NCBI GenBank assembly: GCA_015680685.1
Contig: MNCI01026504.1
Span: forward strand, 179,149 to 206,440
DNA from: Gnetum montanum
Lineage: Eukaryota; Streptophyta; Gnetopsida; Gnetales; Gnetaceae
Reading direction: 5' to 3'
Length of the DNA: 27,292 bases
Shown: positions 1-10,402 of the stretch, piece by piece
Layout: each line of letters begins with the position of its first letter
Numbering within the stretch: the first letter of the stretch is position 1
Notes under the pieces: model-generated
What the model was told of the DNA's origin: nothing
Databases searched by the model: none
What the model saw: the letters and a program-made list of their open reading frames with translations, nothing else
Position numbers and translations under genes: made by a program

Positions 1-640
1 TGCACTCTTATAGAGAAGACTTATTTAGCTCTATATCAACTAAAAGGTGCAGTTAAGTGATGGTGGGATGCAAAACAAAGAATTAGACATTAGGAGGATG
101 AAGAAATAGATTGACAATAATTCACTAAACTATTCAAGAACAAATATCTTTCTAAGGCCTATTGAGGGAAAAAAAAGATGAGTGCAATCAACTAATTCAG
201 GGATCCATGTCTATCCATGATTACGATAATAGGTTTACTAAACTATGTGAATTTTTTGTGCATGTTTTACAAAATAAAGCTACCCATGCTAGAAAATTTT
301 TAAAAGGATTAAGGGCTTGCATTAAAATCATAATTGTAGCATTAGCCTTAGATAACTATGAGAAGGCACAAACTAGGGCCATTATTGTGAAAAGAAATAG
401 ATGAAGGATGCAACTTAAAGATATAGAAAAAATAAAATAGCATCGACTAGAGTTGATCAAGGAAAAATCAAGTAGCTCTAAGGACTAAATGGACTAATCT
501 AATAATAACCTCAAAGATTTAATGGATCAAATTAACCATGTAATCCCTAGTTCTCATCAAGATATAATATTTACTTTTATTATAAAGAATTTGGTCATTT
601 TAAGAAAGAATATCCAAAGCTACTTCAAATAGAGTACTAT
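1..640 (+). pseudogene. gag remnant of the chromovirus-like element
   Basis: Gag capsid-type remnant. Near position 45-75 the frame reads GAVK-stop-WWDA, a form of the conserved A-x-x-WW region of retrotransposon gag. The longest open piece (162-404, about 80 codons) continues the capsid domain with FTKLCEFFVHV and ARKFLKGL. Near 565-620 a zinc knuckle can still be read as YYKEFGHFKKEYPKL. The spacing of a CCHC knuckle is kept, but cysteine positions are tyrosine, as a G-to-A change in TGT would give. It would have bound element RNA in the particle. It is not functional: stops interrupt it before and after the open piece. Confidence 0.75.
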
Positions 641-839
641 GCAAAACAAGAGAATAGAACTTGTGGTTCCAAATCCTATGATTATTGAAGAAAATAGTGG
701 AGGAGCTACTAATAATCCTAGGATGGAACAAGAGAATAGAGAAATTAGTAGTAATCAAAAAAGAGGTTGGAGACCTATGAATCAAGATCGAATCTATGTT
801 ATACTAGGGATAGATATAGAGGATTAACCTAACACAGTA

Positions 840-1200
840 GTCAAAAGTGAAGGCACACTCTATGCATTGTCTATCCATAGTCTTTTTTTATTCTGTTATT
901 AATAGTCAAATAGTGAAAGATTAAATTTTTTATCTAAAAAACTAGAAATTTCATTATTTGTTCAACATGTGGAACATAATGGATACACATTAGAACATGA
1001 ATGTAAGAAGCTTCCACTAAAGATGTAAGATAAGGAATGGAGTGCAGATTTATTTGTTATGGATTTAAAAGAATATGATATTAATTTGGGAACTAATTGG
1101 TTAAGTAGATATAGTGGGTTTCTTTATTGTAAGACTAAAATAGTGCAATGAGAGCTAGAAGATGGACAACAAGTCTTAGTTGTAGATAATTAAAGGACCA
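840..1200 (+). pseudogene. Retroviral-type aspartic protease remnant (C-terminal part)
   Basis: Between about 1040 and 1140 the plus strand reads ADLFVMDLKEYDINLGTNWL followed by SRYSGFLYCKTK. This matches the end of the gypsy protease domain, where the family has a D-x-I-L-G-x-D-W-L block. In this copy the block reads N-L-G-T-N-W-L, so the second acidic residue is changed. The first half, with the catalytic D-S/T-G, is not clearly readable; stops and drift lie between 840 and 1030. Placed between gag and RT, as expected. Confidence 0.6.
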
Positions 1201-1329
1201 CTAAGGTTGACTTAATTTCCTTTAAGAATTTCATGAAAATGTTTGAGAAAGCACATACCTATGTTATGGTTGTTATTAAATCAGAAAATAAGAAATATGA
1301 TATAGTTAATATTATAGTAGTCAATGAAC

Positions 1330-2190
1330 TCCTACATGTATTTACAAAGTAATTACTAGGACTACCTTCAAAAATAAAAATAGAAGTAGAGATTGCTCTT
1401 AAACCAAGGACAAAACCAATTTCTAAGTTACCATATTAGATGTCTTCAATTGAGCTAGCAAAGGTCATGATACAAGTGCAAGAACTTTTGGATAAATGTT
1501 TTATTAAACTTAGCATTTTATCTTGTGGTATATTAATATTATTAGTGAAAAAGAAAGATGAAAGATTAAGATTATGCATTAACTACAAATGGTTGAATCA
1601 AGTTACTATTAAGAATAAATATCCTCTACCTAGAATAGATGACTTATTTGATCAGCTTAGGGATGTAGCTGTTTATTCTAAAATGGATTTAAAATCGAGA
1701 CATCATTGACTTAGAATTAAAGAAGAAGATGTTTCAAAGACTACATTTAGAATAAGATGGATACTATGAATTCCTTGTATTATCATTTGAGCTAACAAAT
1801 GATCCTGTGATATTTATGCATTTAATGAATAGTGTATTAAGGCCTTATCTAGATAAATTTTTGATAGTGTTCATTGATGATGTTTTGATATATTCTAAAA
1901 GTGAGCAGAAATATGAGGAGCATTTGAACAAACTATTATAGCTTCTACAAGGAAACCAATTATACACCCTACCATCTAAGTGCTCATTTTGGCAAAAAGA
2001 AGTGCAATTTTTTGGTCACATAGCATCAAAAATAGAGATAATAGTTAATCCAATGAAGATTCAAGTGATTTGGGATTGGACAAGGCCTAGTACTATAAAA
2101 AAAATAAGGAGTTTCTTGGGGTTAGAAATTTACTATTGAAGGTTTACTAAAGATTTTATTAGAATTACATCTTCTTTAACCAAAATGTAA
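1330..2190 (+). pseudogene. Ty3/gypsy reverse transcriptase remnant
   Basis: The palm and fingers are readable over about 280 codons with at least one frame change near 1750. Motifs in order: [14 protein letters not shown] (about 1565-1610), [13 protein letters not shown] (1620-1660), KMDLKS (1680), a degraded F-G/E-L-T-N-D-P block (1790), and the catalytic box FIDD at 1870-1881, in which both aspartates are kept. GHIAS and the RSFLGL-x-x-YY block of the thumb follow at about 2015-2140. A short stretch is missing near 2190: the thumb runs almost directly into the RNase H region. Enzymatically dead because of internal stops. Confidence 0.85.
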
Positions 2191-2194
2191 ACAA

Positions 2195-2809
2195 GCATTT
2201 TTAGAATTCATGAAATATCTTACAATAGCTTTTATTTTAATATTACCTACCCCAAGTAAACCATTAAATGTGTATATCAATGCTTCAAATGAAGGATTAG
2301 GATGTTTCATCATGTAGGACTAACATGTTATTGCCTATGCTTCTCGAAAATTAAAAAAATATGAGGTTAGATATCCTATGCATGATATAGAATTAGTATC
2401 TATTATTTTTACACTAAAAATATGGGGATATTATTTGTTTCAGGAGAAACTAACTTTATGGATAGACCATAAGAGTCTACAATATCTTATAATCTAGTTG
2501 CAATTAAATTTTTGGTAAAGAAGATGGATTGAACTAAATGCAAACTTTAACTTTAATATTAAGTATTATCTTGGAAAAGAAAATGTAGTATTAGATGCAC
2601 TTAGTAGGATGACTGAAAAGATAAATAGCTTGGTTATATAATTAATTTTAATAGATGAGATTGTCAAAGAGTAAACGTCAGATATTTGGTATCAAAAAAA
2701 GATCTTCTTATTATGTATAAAAGGAGAAAAGGATGAATTATGATTCAAAAGCCGATTATATGTACCCAAAGTCATAAGACAAAAACTATTGGAAGAAGCA
2801 CATACTAGT
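2195..2809 (+). pseudogene. RNase H remnant and first codons of integrase (chromovirus-like)
   Basis: After the thumb the frame reads KPLNVYINASNEGLGCFIM (about 2262-2318), then ASRKLKKYEVRYPMHDIEL, WIDHKSLQYL and YLGKENVVLDALSRM (ending about 2612). These are the RNase H blocks of Ty3/gypsy elements; the first acidic residue of the D-A-S block is Asn here. A linker of about 120 bases leads to VIRQKLLEEAHTS, the start of the integrase HHCC region, where the frame is cut by the 5' LTR of element A at 2810. Confidence 0.75.
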
Positions 2810-3598
2810 TGATGAGTCTTGCTTTTAAATAGGCTATGTTGATAACGCAACAACATCAATGAAGGATTTGCTTTGTCAATGCATCAACATTGATGCAATG
2901 TAATAAATGCTTATATACATACATGCACCCGCCACATTTATGGTACTAATTAGTTAATAGTGTAGTGAACCTCTATTAATTTATTCCCATGAAAGTTAGC
3001 ATTAGTCACTGAGTGCCAGCAACATAAATTAAATGGGTTGTATGAAGTCTTATTCAACTAATCATGTACGTAAATACATGTTTATCACAACAATAAAGAT
3101 TAATATTTATTTTCCTTCATTATAATACTTGGAATCAAACTATTTTTTTTTTTTGTAATTTACTTTAACTATTTTTTAATCTTAAGTACTTAGTAATAAT
3201 TTTACATTTATTGTAGTTAACTAAAATGAATAAGTACAATCAATTCAAGCATAAATGTATTAACAGTTGGTGATCCTAGCAATATACAACAGTGGTACTT
3301 TGTAACCCAACAACATTGATGTATGTTCAGGATGCATATGAAGAGTTGGAAACAAATGTTTCATGCCTAGTTAAGACTAGATTTATTTCTCACATTTAGG
3401 CTAAGTGGTTTAGAGTTTTAATATTTTCATATTATGATAATATTTTAGCTACAACTAAATAACATTATCATCATATGTCCATACAAGTATGATTGGAAAG
3501 ACAAAAATACTTGCACTAGTCCACAAAATTTAATCACATTACACATGAATGCTTATGATCTATATGGTTGAGTGTAGGGTCTACTTTATCACTCATAA
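2810..3598 (+). repeat. 5' LTR of element A
   Basis: Begins TGATGAGT and ends ACTCATAA, a degraded form of the perfect TGATGAGC...GCTCATCA ends of element B. Internal blocks line up with the LTR of B: the TGGTGATCCTAGCAATAT region near 3265 (B: TAGTAATCCCAGCAATGT), GGATGCATATGAAGAG near 3330, and TATATGGTTGAGTGTAGGG near 3561. The hairpin region found in other copies is shortened here (near 3470-3505). About 789 bp, close to the 815 bp of B's 3' LTR. Confidence 0.8.
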
Positions 3599-3599
3599 T

Positions 3600-3617
3600 T
3601 GGCATTGTTGCTAGGGA
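3600..3617 (+). promoter_or_regulatory. Primer-binding site of element A (tRNA-Asp type, mutated)
   Basis: Directly after the 5' LTR (one base in between) lies TGGCATTGTTGCTAGGGA. The Athila/Tat family site I remember is TGGCGCCGTTGCCGGGGA, matching the 3' end of plant tRNA-Asp. All differences are C-to-T or G-to-A. It would have primed minus-strand DNA synthesis. Confidence 0.7.
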
Positions 3618-3889
3618 ATAGTGCTAGTGGTATAGATAGTTAGAATTAGGATAGCTACTAGAGTTAAAATAATTTATCATATGAATTAATGTTATTTTAT
3701 TCAAAGCACATTAAACAATTACAAAGTGTCTTGTTCTTGTGGGGAAAAATCCTCATCTATTGATGATTCAGCAAGGGAACATGGTAAAATCATTAAGAAT
3801 CAAGATGAAGTGCCCTAAAAAATGAAAGTTATCTACTAACTTCCAAATTCATACCATCTAGATTTTACTTACATTCTTCATGCAGATGA

Positions 3890-4129
3890 ATAACTATGAT
3901 GGAAGGACCTAGAAGGAATAATATGTTGCCACCTAATCGTTCAGATGCATCAATGCTCATGGAAGCATTAATGAAGATGGAACTTGAAGCAACTACTCTA
4001 GATTACAAGGTGGTTGATGAAATATCTAGGCCTTACCAACCTACTAGGTCTCAACTACAAAAGGACTATTTCATGAAGGTACACCATGAAGTATCTAAGG
4101 GAAAAGAGGCCACTATTCCACTAACATTG
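3890..4129 (+). pseudogene. gag N-terminus of element A, truncated by the copia insertion
   Basis: A readable stretch of about 79 codons (3896-4135, ending in sequence of the inserted copia LTR). It aligns with B's gag near 14705-14810: both have a Y-x-V-V-x-(D) block, then R-x-Y-x-P, a Gln-rich stretch and K-G-K (here DYKVVDEISRPYQPTR; in B EYVVHDHDLREYRPME). The homology supports this being gag rather than a host exon. The frame is ended by the copia LTR that starts at 4130. The DNA between the primer site and here (3618-3889) is leader without recognisable features. Confidence 0.65.
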
Positions 4130-4635
4130 TGTTGAGTATTATGTACTGTAGAAATTATTTTCTCCTACTTTGAAGAATTTTTTAAAAAAATTTATTTGGG
4201 TTAGTAACCTTTTTAATTATTAAAATTTTTTTCATGTCAAATTTTCTTTAAAAATAATTTTTTTTCTAGTAGTTAGTAGTCAATTATGATGAGTTTAACT
4301 TAGTCATGTTGAGATTAACTCCCAGTTGAATTTGTTTTTTCTTTTCTTATAGAAGTAGTTAGAAGACCTACCTTATGGTGCTTAGAGCCTATTGTAATGC
4401 TTTTTTGAAATAATGGAAGAAGTTAGTAGTTATCATATTTTTCAAGTTTTGATTTTTCACAATGAATTTTCCAATGATTTGATTTTCAAAGTTTAATTTC
4501 TCAATTTCTTAATTTCTTAGTTATTTCACAATACAATTCACATGAAATCACAAGATTTCATAATATCACAAGTATTTCTCAATTTTAACCACAAAGCTTT
4601 TATTCCTCCTCATCCTATGCACTATGATCATTCCA
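4130..4635 (+). repeat. 5' LTR of the copia element
   Basis: Starts TGTTGAGT right after the truncated gag of element A and ends CCA five bases before the primer-binding site. The 5'-TG...CA-3' ends and about 506 bp length fit a copia LTR. There is no second copy in the window to confirm the borders, so the start is inferred from where homology to element A's gag ends and from the TGTTG start. Confidence 0.6.
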
Positions 4636-4640
4636 ATAAT

Positions 4641-4652
4641 TGGTATCAGAGC
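4641..4652 (+). promoter_or_regulatory. Primer-binding site, initiator tRNA-Met type
   Basis: TGGTATCAGAGC is the unmutated 12-base complement of the 3' end of plant initiator tRNA-Met, the usual primer of copia elements. It lies five bases after the LTR end and 16 bases before the gag ATG at 4668. Confidence 0.9.
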
Positions 4653-4667
4653 TTTTAATCCATTCTC

Positions 4668-5081
4668 ATGGCTACTAAACAAATCAAAGACACTCTGAAG
4701 TGTTCATTTATTTTTTATGGCCCTTAAGATTTTACTTATTAATCATATCTAATTAAATCCCTCCTCCAAGTTCATAAAGAATGGGAGTATGTTGAACCTA
4801 GTTTTGTTTTGACTCTAGATCTAATGACAAGAGAGCAAAGGAACAAGCTAAGAAGAGATAGGAAGACTAATTCACTTCTGAAGATGATTATTTTTACTAG
4901 TATTTTTGAGGTAACTGAAGCTAAAATCATTACTAAAGACACACCTAAGGCTTGTTGGGACACCTTTCAAGAAGATTACAAAGGCAATGGATAAATAGAA
5001 AGTTGAAGGAAATGAAATATAGGACCAAGCTTGATAATTTGAGGATTACAAGAGGAGAGTCTCTCTCTCATTTTTATTTTT

Positions 5082-5113
<32 letters not shown>

Positions 5114-5510
5114 TTTGATAAGCTTCACATTATTTTAAGAAATTTCGATAAGTACAATTATAGCCTCCTAATGCAATAGAAGGTAAATAAGATGATGCAA
5201 GTTCTTTACAATGATTACTTATTCTCCACCTTCATTAAAATCATTGTTCAAACAAAAGGCCTCCCTATCTATACAATTGATGATTTGATTGTAAGTTTTA
5301 AGGCTTTAGAAAAATTGAAGATTTTAGATAAAATTTAAAATGCTAATGTTGCAACTCCAAGCTCTTTAAGAGGTGGAAGAACTTTTCTAGAGGAAAAGGA
5401 GGTCCAAATGTGCCATCTTCATTAGTTCTATGGTGCACCTTTTGTGGCAAGAGAGGTCATTATGAAGAAATATGTTGGTATAAGACTAGTATTTAAAATC
5501 TCGTAATTCA
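4668..5510 (+). pseudogene. copia gag remnant with intact zinc knuckle
   Basis: Starts with MATKQIKDTLKCSFIFYG at 4668. The frame runs to about 4994 with stops near 4724 and 4739. Blocks typical of copia gag (UBN2 type) follow: KACWDTFQEDYKG, then KLKEMKYR. After a frame change comes GESLSHF, directly followed by a long thymine tract (5066-5117). The nucleocapsid zinc knuckle at 5434-5475 reads CTFCGKRGHYEEIC, an intact C-x2-C-x4-H-x4-C. The protein packages element RNA. It is not expressible because of stops near 4724, 4739 and 4992 and shifts near 4980 and 5380. Confidence 0.75.
5066..5117 (+). repeat. Thymine-rich low-complexity tract in copia gag
   Basis: About 50 bases, almost all T with scattered C. 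It is read as mostly Phe within the gag frame that continues on both sides. It is probably a slippage expansion or a small insertion; copia gag has no such stretch. Confidence 0.8.
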
Positions 5511-5609
5511 AGATACTCAAGATGGAGAAAATCCTCATCACAAGATAGAGGTAAGCAAGTTATAAATTACCAAGATAACTCATAATTTGTAGCATTTATC
5601 ATATCTGAT

Positions 5610-5910
5610 AATCACTTCAAGTATATGGATCCTTGACAGTGGTTGTTCAAACCACATGACTCCTCACAAAGAAGCTTTTATTGAGCATAAGCCTAATGGA
5701 AACTTGGGCACAATCAAAGTTGGTGATGGTGAGTAGATCCACATTAAAGGAATTGGAAAAGTCCTTATTACTCTTAAAGATGGAAGTTAAGTGCAAGTCC
5801 ATAATATTTTCTATGTTTTCAAATTATCTAATTCTTTACTTTCAATTGGTCATATGGTGAAAATGAGAAATAAGGCTATTTTTAAAGATGACATTGATAT
5901 AATTTCAAAC
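5610..5910 (+). pseudogene. copia aspartic protease remnant
   Basis: Reads WILDSGCSNHMTPHKEAF from 5626. The catalytic Asp-Ser-Gly (5635-5643) is kept and the C-x3-H pattern after it is the normal one for copia proteases. Downstream the frame has GTIKVGDGE, HIKGIGKVLITLKDG and VHNIFYVFKLSNSLLSIG, the usual second half of the domain. Stops near 5734 and 5788 break it. The family cuts the gag-pol polyprotein inside the particle. Confidence 0.8.
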
Positions 5911-6896
5911 TCAAGGCGGGTCATAGCCAAGCTTCCAAGACACAAAAATCAAATCTATTATCTTGGAGCCACTTTTATACAAAATCATGTTGATGAGAAG
6001 TTTGCATTTACAACCAAGATGGAAGAAGCAAGATTTTAGCATTGGAGGCTTGGGCATACCTCTTATAAAAACATTGAGAAGTTGGTTATTAAAGTTCTTA
6101 AATTTTCCCAATGAAGTTTGTGGCACATGTCTTAAAGGTAAGCAAAAGATCTTTCCTTATGTAGCTTATAGAAAGAGGAAGCTACATCCACTAGAACTTT
6201 TGCATATCGATGTGGTTGCACCTATGACCATAGTTATAATAAATGAATGAAGATACTTTTTTAGTAATTATTGATTATTTTTCTAGGCATGCTTGATCTT
6301 ATGTTATACATTCCAAGGATGAAGTATTTTCTACATTCAATAATTTTGAGAAGCTTGTTAAGAATAGTTTTGATTTGAGGATTAAGGCAATTAGGTCATG
6401 TTATGATGGTGAATTTGTTTCAAATGAATTTGATAATTATTGTGCTAAATCTAGAATAGAGAAACAAACCACATGTGGGTATTCACCCCAAAGCAATGGC
6501 ATAGCAAAAAGGAAGAAAGTTGTCTTCCATGAGATGGCAAGATGTTTGTTGAAACATGCCTCAATTTCGAATGAGTATTAGCATGAGGCAATCCACATGA
6601 TAACCTATTTGCTCATTAGGTTGATTACTTCAGCAAATGGAGAAAAGAATCCTTTTCTATTGTTTTACGGTAAGCCTCCAAATTTATCTCATTTAAAGGT
6701 GTTTGGTTGTATTTCTTCTATTAAGATTCCAAATCAGTTGATAGATAAGTTAAATGATAAAGCGAAAAGGTGTTTGGCTTTTGGTTATGATTCAAGAACA
6801 TGTAGATATAAATATTTTGATCTCATTGATATAAAGCGGTATTACTCTAGAAATGTTGCATTTGTCGAAGCAAAGGTGGGTTTTGATGAGTTTTAG
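5911..6896 (+). pseudogene. copia integrase remnant
   Basis: The N-terminal zinc-binding region is readable at about 6040-6140 (HWRLGHTSYKNIEKL, then CGTCLKGKQ), so the H-H-C-C residues are present. The catalytic core follows: first Asp in LLHIDVVAPM (near 6205), second Asp in the degraded SCYDGEF block (near 6400), and PQSNGIAKRK near 6495. In that last block the position normally occupied by the catalytic Glu is Lys, explained by one G-to-A change. The C-terminal GKPPNLSHLKVFGC and KRCLAFGYDSRTCRYK blocks (6665-6815) are intact in wording. A frameshift near 6240 and a stop near 6580 also break it. The enzyme joined element DNA to the host chromosome. Confidence 0.8.
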
Positions 6897-7097
6897 AAGC
6901 TTGATCAAGGTAAGAAGCAAGAGTGCAACTCAAGACTTTGGGTGGAAAAGGACCACCCACCTTCTCAAATGTTGGACAAAGAATTGAATAGAAGAATAAC
7001 AAGATGTTAACCCATTGCTCATATTGCATATGCTGCTCTTGTACATGAGTCCTTAAATGTCAACAAGGCTCTCAAATCTCAAGTTTCAATTGAAGTC

Positions 7098-7785
7098 ATG
7101 AACAAGGAAATGAGTTCTATTAAGAGAAGTAAAACTTGGGCATTGGTGGATAGGCCAAAAGGGAAGAAAGTTATTAACACCAAATGGATCTTCAAAATCA
7201 AATGCAATGAAGTTGATAAAATTATTGCACATAAGGCCACACTTTTAGCAAGATGTTTTCTTCAGAAGAAGCATGTTGATTATGATGAGATTTTTGCTCC
7301 TATTACTAGATTTTAGACTAGTAATCTTATGGTCTCCCTTGTTGCTGATAAAGGAAAGAAACTTTAGCAAATTGATGTTAATTCTACATTTATTAATGGA
7401 AAATTAGAAGAGGAGGTTTATATTTATCAACCTAAATGTTTTAATATTCAAAGATAAGAAAAAAAAAAGTATGCATGTTAAATAAAGCTTTGTATGGCCT
7501 AAAGCAAGCTCCAAGAGCTTGGTTTCATAGAATTAATGAATTTTTTTCTCAAGAATGGTTATAAGAGTTGTATACCTTATACTTTAAACATTAAGGTTTT
7601 GATTTCATCATTATTTCACACTATGTTGATGACTTGGTTTATATGGCTACATTTGAAAAATTAAATGAGCAATTCAAGCATGATATGAAAGGTAAGTTTG
7701 ATATGAAGGAAATGGGAGGTCCTCAAATATTTTTTAGGAATCCAAATTGATCAAGAAGACGTTTGTTTGAATATGCATCATTCAA
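7098..7785 (+). pseudogene. copia reverse transcriptase remnant, 3'-truncated
   Basis: Begins MNKEMSSIKRSKTWALVD and continues with KVINTKWIFKIK and VDYDEIFAPITRF, the N-terminal blocks of copia RT (7098-7313). The QIDVNSTFINGKLEEEVYI block follows near 7368-7425. The catalytic box YVDD is at 7622-7633 with both aspartates kept. A frameshift lies near 7440-7560. The frame reaches a GIQID block near 7750 and stops matching copia near 7785, well before the end of the domain and with no RNase H. Confidence 0.8.
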
Positions 7786-8220
7786 AGTAGGCATAATTCA
7801 TCATGGAAACTCCCTATTGCCTACTTTCCCTATGAGTTAGTGATCTGAATCTTGACCTAAGTCTAGCACAAAAAGAAAAACTAATCAACCTTAACATGCT
7901 AGACAAAAATTGATTAGTAGCTCTATATTTGAATGAAGTACACAAGGTGTTCAACAAACAATGACATGACCTTAGAATACAAAAAGTGAAATTTCAACTA
8001 GGAGATAAGGTTCTCTAATGGAACCCCACACACGTACCCTAGTGATGAGACGCGACTTGCNGAAAACAAAGTTCCAAATGTTGTGGGAGGGATCTTATAT
8101 AATTGATGAAACCTTTCCTTATAGGACCATGACCATATACAAACTAGAGAGCCCAAACAAAAAGCAATTGGCCAACATCCAATAAGTGAAACCTTTCCTA
8201 GAACCAAGATAAGCCAATAC
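7786..8220 (+). pseudogene. Integrase C-terminal region of element A
   Basis: From about 7786 the sequence aligns with element B from about 19855 (both share the ATGGAAACTCCC block and the ATGAGTTAGTG block). Near 8066 it reads KTKFQMLWEGSYII and TIYKLESPNKKQLANIQ, the same end of integrase as in B near 20165-20290 (RTKFQMLWEGPYII). Several stops are present. An undetermined base is at 8061. The integrase core that should precede it is missing; copia RT abuts it. Confidence 0.8.
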
Positions 8221-10402
8221 AACTACCACCTCAACGGATGGACAACCATGTTCTATTTTTTGTATCTTCTCCCTTCAACATAGTTGTGGGGGAGATGGTC
8301 ATCCATGCTAATCATTCACATGGCTCCTCAGTTCCTCACCATTTAGGTTTTTACCTTTTTGTTTTATACATTCTTGTTTTACACTTTTTTTATTTTTATT
8401 CATTTTCTCAATTTTTATTTTACAACATCATTAGTATGTTTTATCTTTCTTGAATATTTTATACTTTTTTTTATATATTATTTTATTTTTTTGTGTGACT
8501 TTTCACTATTTTTGCTAATAAAAGTGCTTTGTTACCATAGGACACAGTGCCAGTATTATTGTTTACTAATGGTAGTTTATGCTTAATGCTATGATTGTCA
8601 ATGTCTAGTTTCTATTTTTGAATTTTGATGTGTGATAACTAAGACATGGTTTATTTTTCATGGAATAGGCAGTGAGTCCACATCATCTACCCATCCACAA
8701 ACTCTATGGTTTTCCTTGTTTTGGGAGTTTGAGATCCCTTTCATTAAAGAAACTTTAAATAAATTTGTGACCTCTAGTAGTTTTTGAAATTGAAAAGGAT
8801 TCAAATTTTTGTACATGGCATGACTTCAAAGGGACTCAATAATCTTTGTACTCTTCTACTTGCTTGAGTGCTTAGGTGTTTCTCATAGACTACTTACCAT
8901 TCCATGTCAACCACTACAAGAAGTCAAATTAAGTCTTTACTTGGTGTGGTTCCCATCCAAAAAGAAGAACAAAGAAGAAATAAAAAAAAACAAAGAAAAC
9001 ACACATGATGGAAATTCAAAGCACATTCCTTAGACAAATAAATAGGCTACAATAATTGGTTATGGGACTATAAAGACATGTTACCTAAGCCTAAAGGTCC
9101 CATCTAACTAAGGCCCTCTCTCACTTCCTACTTTCTTCTATTCTCCTTATGAAATGGTGGTTTTTCTATGTGGGAACTCTTATGCCTTGAGGGGGTGAAT
9201 TGGTCTTGGAGTGGTGATACGAAGTCACTAGAAGCAATTGGTTTTGATTTGGACTAAGGATGGATCTTCTCAGGTCATTTTAAACACAAAATCCACAAGG
9301 GACTTCTTATGACCTCAATTTAGGATTCCATCCCACCTTCTCAGTCATCCATCTATGCTACCATAACTCACTTCATTTCTAGTTTTTGTGTTATGCTCAA
9401 TGTCTAAGTTTGATGTGTTGAAATTCTTGGATAGATTCTTCTGGGTTGGTCCTTAACTTTTCATGATCATTAAATCAACTATAGGACCCATGGACTCCTT
9501 AGTTGAGGTTATGCAAGGACAAAAATGACATGTGCCTACTATGGGAAGGACCCACTTTCATATCTCTTGGTTTTAATAGTTAAGTCCCTTACCTTAGACA
9601 TTACTACAATCCTATCTTTCGCATGCCCCATTGTACATCCATCTCTGTACACCTTAAAATCTTCATAAAACTTCATTCTCCAACGATTTTCTCAATTTTT
9701 TCAATCTTCAAAATTTTCTGAGCTTCAACACCCTCTTCTACTATTTTCATCATATTCGTGACTTTTTGGACTTCCGTTTGACTCCAATTTCACTCAAAAA
9801 CTCCTTATATTTTCAACATTTTAGCAAAGTCAATGCAAGTCAATGATGGTCAACAACCACATCAACTAGGCCTAGTCAATGCAACTAACCCCCTCGATAG
9901 GGCCCCATCAATTAGGCCCCATCAATGCATGTCAAGAATCTTATAAATACTACCAAGAACTTTGACATTTTTACCATTTTATTCATAATAAGAGGGGAGT
10001 TTTTGCCATTTTTCAGAGTCCAACACCTTCCCAAAGCCATAACTTTTTAACCATTGTTCAAATCACTTTGTTCTTCAATCTTGCAACTACCAAAGGTAAG
10101 CTCTTTGTTGTGGGAACCACAAACCTTAAGGTTTCTAAGGAAATTTTTTGAAAATTCTTCTAACTCCCTCAAAGGATTAGTGAATACAACGATACAAAAC
10201 CATCAATTCGTAAGAGTTAATCCTTTCAGCATTCTCTAGTATGACTTATTAACATTATAACATAATAAAATAATGATTAAAATCACTCAAATCAGCCATA
10301 ATTACAACTTAGTCAAGTGTAACTTTCCCAAGGGGATAAGGTATCACAAATTATTTCACGTTACACATTGATTACTAGATCGTGGTCATATTGTGATTAT
10401 AG
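8221..10402 (+). other. Post-integrase spacer of element A
   Basis: No convincing gene. It aligns in blocks with the spacer of element B (20325-22090): a GTGGGGGAGA motif near 8287 (B: 20395), the AATAGGCAGTGAGTCCAC block near 8666 (B: 20669), a TTCAAAGCACATTCCTTAGAC block near 9014 (B: 20994), and GACCCATGGACTCCTTAGTTG near 9485 (B: 21645). Positions 8340-8500 are very T-rich. The 99-bp unit that is repeated in B has only one loose counterpart here, near 9145-9240. The end (10310-10402) leads into the extra frame. Confidence 0.75.

Larger units (their letters stand above)
1..2809 (+). mobile_element. Decayed chromovirus-like Ty3/gypsy retrotransposon, left-truncated by the window
   Basis: Reading frames for gag, protease end, reverse transcriptase and RNase H follow in the Ty3/gypsy order on the plus strand, all broken by stops and some frameshifts. 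The RT wording around 1600-1690 ([13 protein letters not shown], then KMDLKS) and the RNase H end (LGKENVVLDALSRM) are typical of plant chromoviruses of the Del/Tekay kind rather than of the Athila-like elements to the right. The element stops at 2809, at the start of the integrase zinc-binding region, where the 5' LTR of element A begins. No LTR of this element is in the window. Lineage assignment is from remembered family motifs. Confidence 0.85.
4130..7785 (+). mobile_element. Ty1/copia retrotransposon fragment nested in element A
   Basis: A 5' LTR (4130-4635), a tRNA-Met primer site, gag, protease, integrase and the first part of RT are present in copia order (integrase before RT). The element ends inside RT near 7785, where the sequence switches directly to the integrase end of element A. 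The rest of RT, RNase H and the 3' LTR are absent. The five bases before the LTR are CATTG, but with no 3' end the target duplication cannot be tested. All genes are broken, yet many catalytic residues are still readable. Confidence 0.85.

Noticed and set aside
4641-4652. tRNA gene fragment
   Set aside because: It is a 12-base primer-binding site next to an LTR, with no tRNA body around it.
8238-8586. Phe/Tyr-rich open frames suggesting membrane proteins
   Set aside because: They arise from a T-rich stretch in the post-integrase spacer; the same spacer in element B does not conserve a frame.
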